The notes under the pieces were generated by a model. It was not told the origin of the DNA. It made no database searches and worked only from the letters and a program-made list of their open reading frames with translations. Shown piece by piece: positions 63,244-64,000 of a DNA stretch of 64,000 nt. The stretch is from NCBI RefSeq assembly GCF_900102195.1, contig NZ_FNBE01000001.1:1-64000 (forward strand). Direction: 5' to 3'. A program made the position numbers and the translations under genes. Within the stretch, counting starts at the first letter, position 1. The number at the start of each line of letters is the position of its first letter. Source of the DNA: Pseudonocardia oroxyli. GTDB taxonomy: Bacteria; Actinomycetota; Actinomycetes; Mycobacteriales; Pseudonocardiaceae.

Positions 63244-64000
63244 CAGTGGCGCCGCAACCGCTTCAGCGGCTCGGGCAGGTCGGCGGCGTGGACCACCGTG
63301 AGCCGCTGGGTGGCGCGGGTCAGCGCGACGTAGAGGTCGTTGAGGCCGCGCGGGCTCTCGGCGAGCACCTCGGCGGGCTCGACGAGCACTACGGAGTCGA
63401 ACTCCAGGCCCTTCGAGGCCCCCACCGGCAACACGACGACCGGGGTCTCCAGGTCGTCCTCGGGTGCGTCCGGGCCGAGCAGCACCCCGCGCAGGGTCGC
63501 CGCGCGGGCGGACGGGACCAGCACCGCGGTGCGGCCCTCCCCCACCGCGGCCCGCTCCTCGTCGACGATCCCGGCGAGCACGCCGTCCGCCCCCTCCAGG
63601 GACCCGGGCGCCACCGGGACCGCCCGCGGCGGGACGCCGGTGCTGCGGACCGAGCTGGGCGGGCTCAGCGACGGGTCGATCGCGGCGAGCACGTCGTCCG
63701 CCACGTCCGCGATCTCGGCGGGCGTGCGGTAGTTGACGGTGAGCTGCTCGAGCCGCCAGCGGTTCTGCACGAAGGGACCGAGCGCGTCCCCCCACGACGT
63801 GGTGCCGCCGATGTCCCCGGTCTGCGCGACGTCCCCCACGACCGTCATCGAGCGGCTCGGCACGCGGCGCATCACGGTGCGCCACGCCATCGCGGACAGC
63901 TCCTGCGCCTCGTCCACGATCACGTGCCCGTAGGTCCACTCCCGGTCCGCGGCCGCGCGGTCGGCCGTGGACTCGTACGTGCGCACCTGCATGCGCTCGG
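63243..64000 (-). CDS. helR: C-terminal part of a HelR/HelD-type RNA polymerase recycling ATPase
   Basis: The gene continues past the window's right edge; the visible frame is open from 64000. The UvrD-like segment has HVIVDEAQELSAMAWRTVMRRVPSRSMTVVGDVAQTGD (Walker B and motif III), LEQLTVNYRTPAEIADVA, GASKGLEFDSVVLVEP and LYVALTRATQRLTVVHA (motif VI). These fit HelD-type SF1 proteins that remove stalled RNA polymerase and, as HelR, relieve rifampicin inhibition. The N-terminal ATPase part is not visible, so the assignment rests on the C-terminal third only. Confidence 0.82.
   Translation of the reverse strand, partial: ERMQVRTYESTADRAAADREWTYGHVIVDEAQELSAMAWRTVMRRVPSRSMTVVGDVAQTGDIGGTTSWGDALGPFVQNRWRLEQLTVNYRTPAEIADVADDVLAAIDPSLSPPSSVRSTGVPPRAVPVAPGSLEGADGVLAGIVDEERAAVGEGRTAVLVPSARAATLRGVLLGPDAPEDDLETPVVVLPVGASKGLEFDSVVLVEPAEVLAESPRGLNDLYVALTRATQRLTVVHAADLPEPLKRLRRH

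Overview
The window is very GC-rich, uses GTG starts freely and packs genes tightly, often with 4-base stop/start overlaps. Marker genes place it in the Actinobacteria: RbpA, an Lnt/Ppm1 pair, GarA, an F420-dependent glucose-6-phosphate dehydrogenase (Fgd1), a MerR/DUF151 nuclease/GarA/GcvH/PgsA cluster and a HelR-type RNA polymerase recycling ATPase. The mix fits the Pseudonocardiaceae, probably Pseudonocardia or a close relative; that placement is my inference. I see no rRNA, tRNA, CRISPR array, prophage or recognised IS transposase.

Layout. 1-9.6 kb: DUF1275 membrane protein, PspC protein, PIG-L deacetylase, DinB/TIGR03086-type protein, lnt-ppm1-phosphoribosyltransferase operon, DUF885 hydrolase, rbpA behind a SigR/SigH-like promoter, MFS transporter. 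9.6-13 kb: gdpD and an atypical LigD, then an iron pair (bfd-like ferredoxin, bacterioferritin) behind an IdeR-like box. 13-16.4 kb: AraC regulator, VOC protein and UvrA-like ABC ATPase, which look like a resistance cassette. 16.4-23.7 kb: enoyl reductase-like protein, a truncated nitronate monooxygenase, CGNR regulator facing an epoxide hydrolase, an rnhA-antitoxin-Fic operon, lipoprotein, nitroreductase and peptidase E. 23.7-33.4 kb: membrane acyltransferase-like protein, a membrane Ser/Thr kinase with the kinase domain at its C-terminus, two MarR regulators, double DUF427 protein, coaA, two CNNM/CBS proteins and an uncharacterised conserved protein. 33.4-40.7 kb: the glycine cleavage block, in which gcvP lies behind a tandem glycine riboswitch, with YiaA/B protein, a DUF559 nuclease gene flanked by inverted palindromes, MerR regulator, DUF151 nuclease, garA, gcvH and pgsA.

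40.7-46.8 kb: OsmC protein, ThDP enzyme, a group of MEDS/STAS/HATPase partner-switch proteins with a BTAD regulator, and a 74-bp tandem repeat array rich in palindromes. 46.8-54.6 kb: enoyl-CoA hydratase, fgd, a heterodimeric ABC exporter whose first gene is frameshifted, and recQ. 54.6-63.2 kb: a catabolic cluster of amidohydrolase, ABC importer of the THI5/NMT1 type, FAD oxidoreductase and creatininase-family hydrolase, with a divergent XRE-cupin regulator, a PNPOx-type protein and a second amidohydrolase. The window ends inside the helR-like gene.

Palindromes recur throughout. Many genes end in long perfect hairpins that contain the stop codon. Two palindromes occur as inverted pairs, and one such pair encloses the DUF559 nuclease gene as a compact 1.05-kb unit. 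I regard that unit as the best candidate for an undescribed element.
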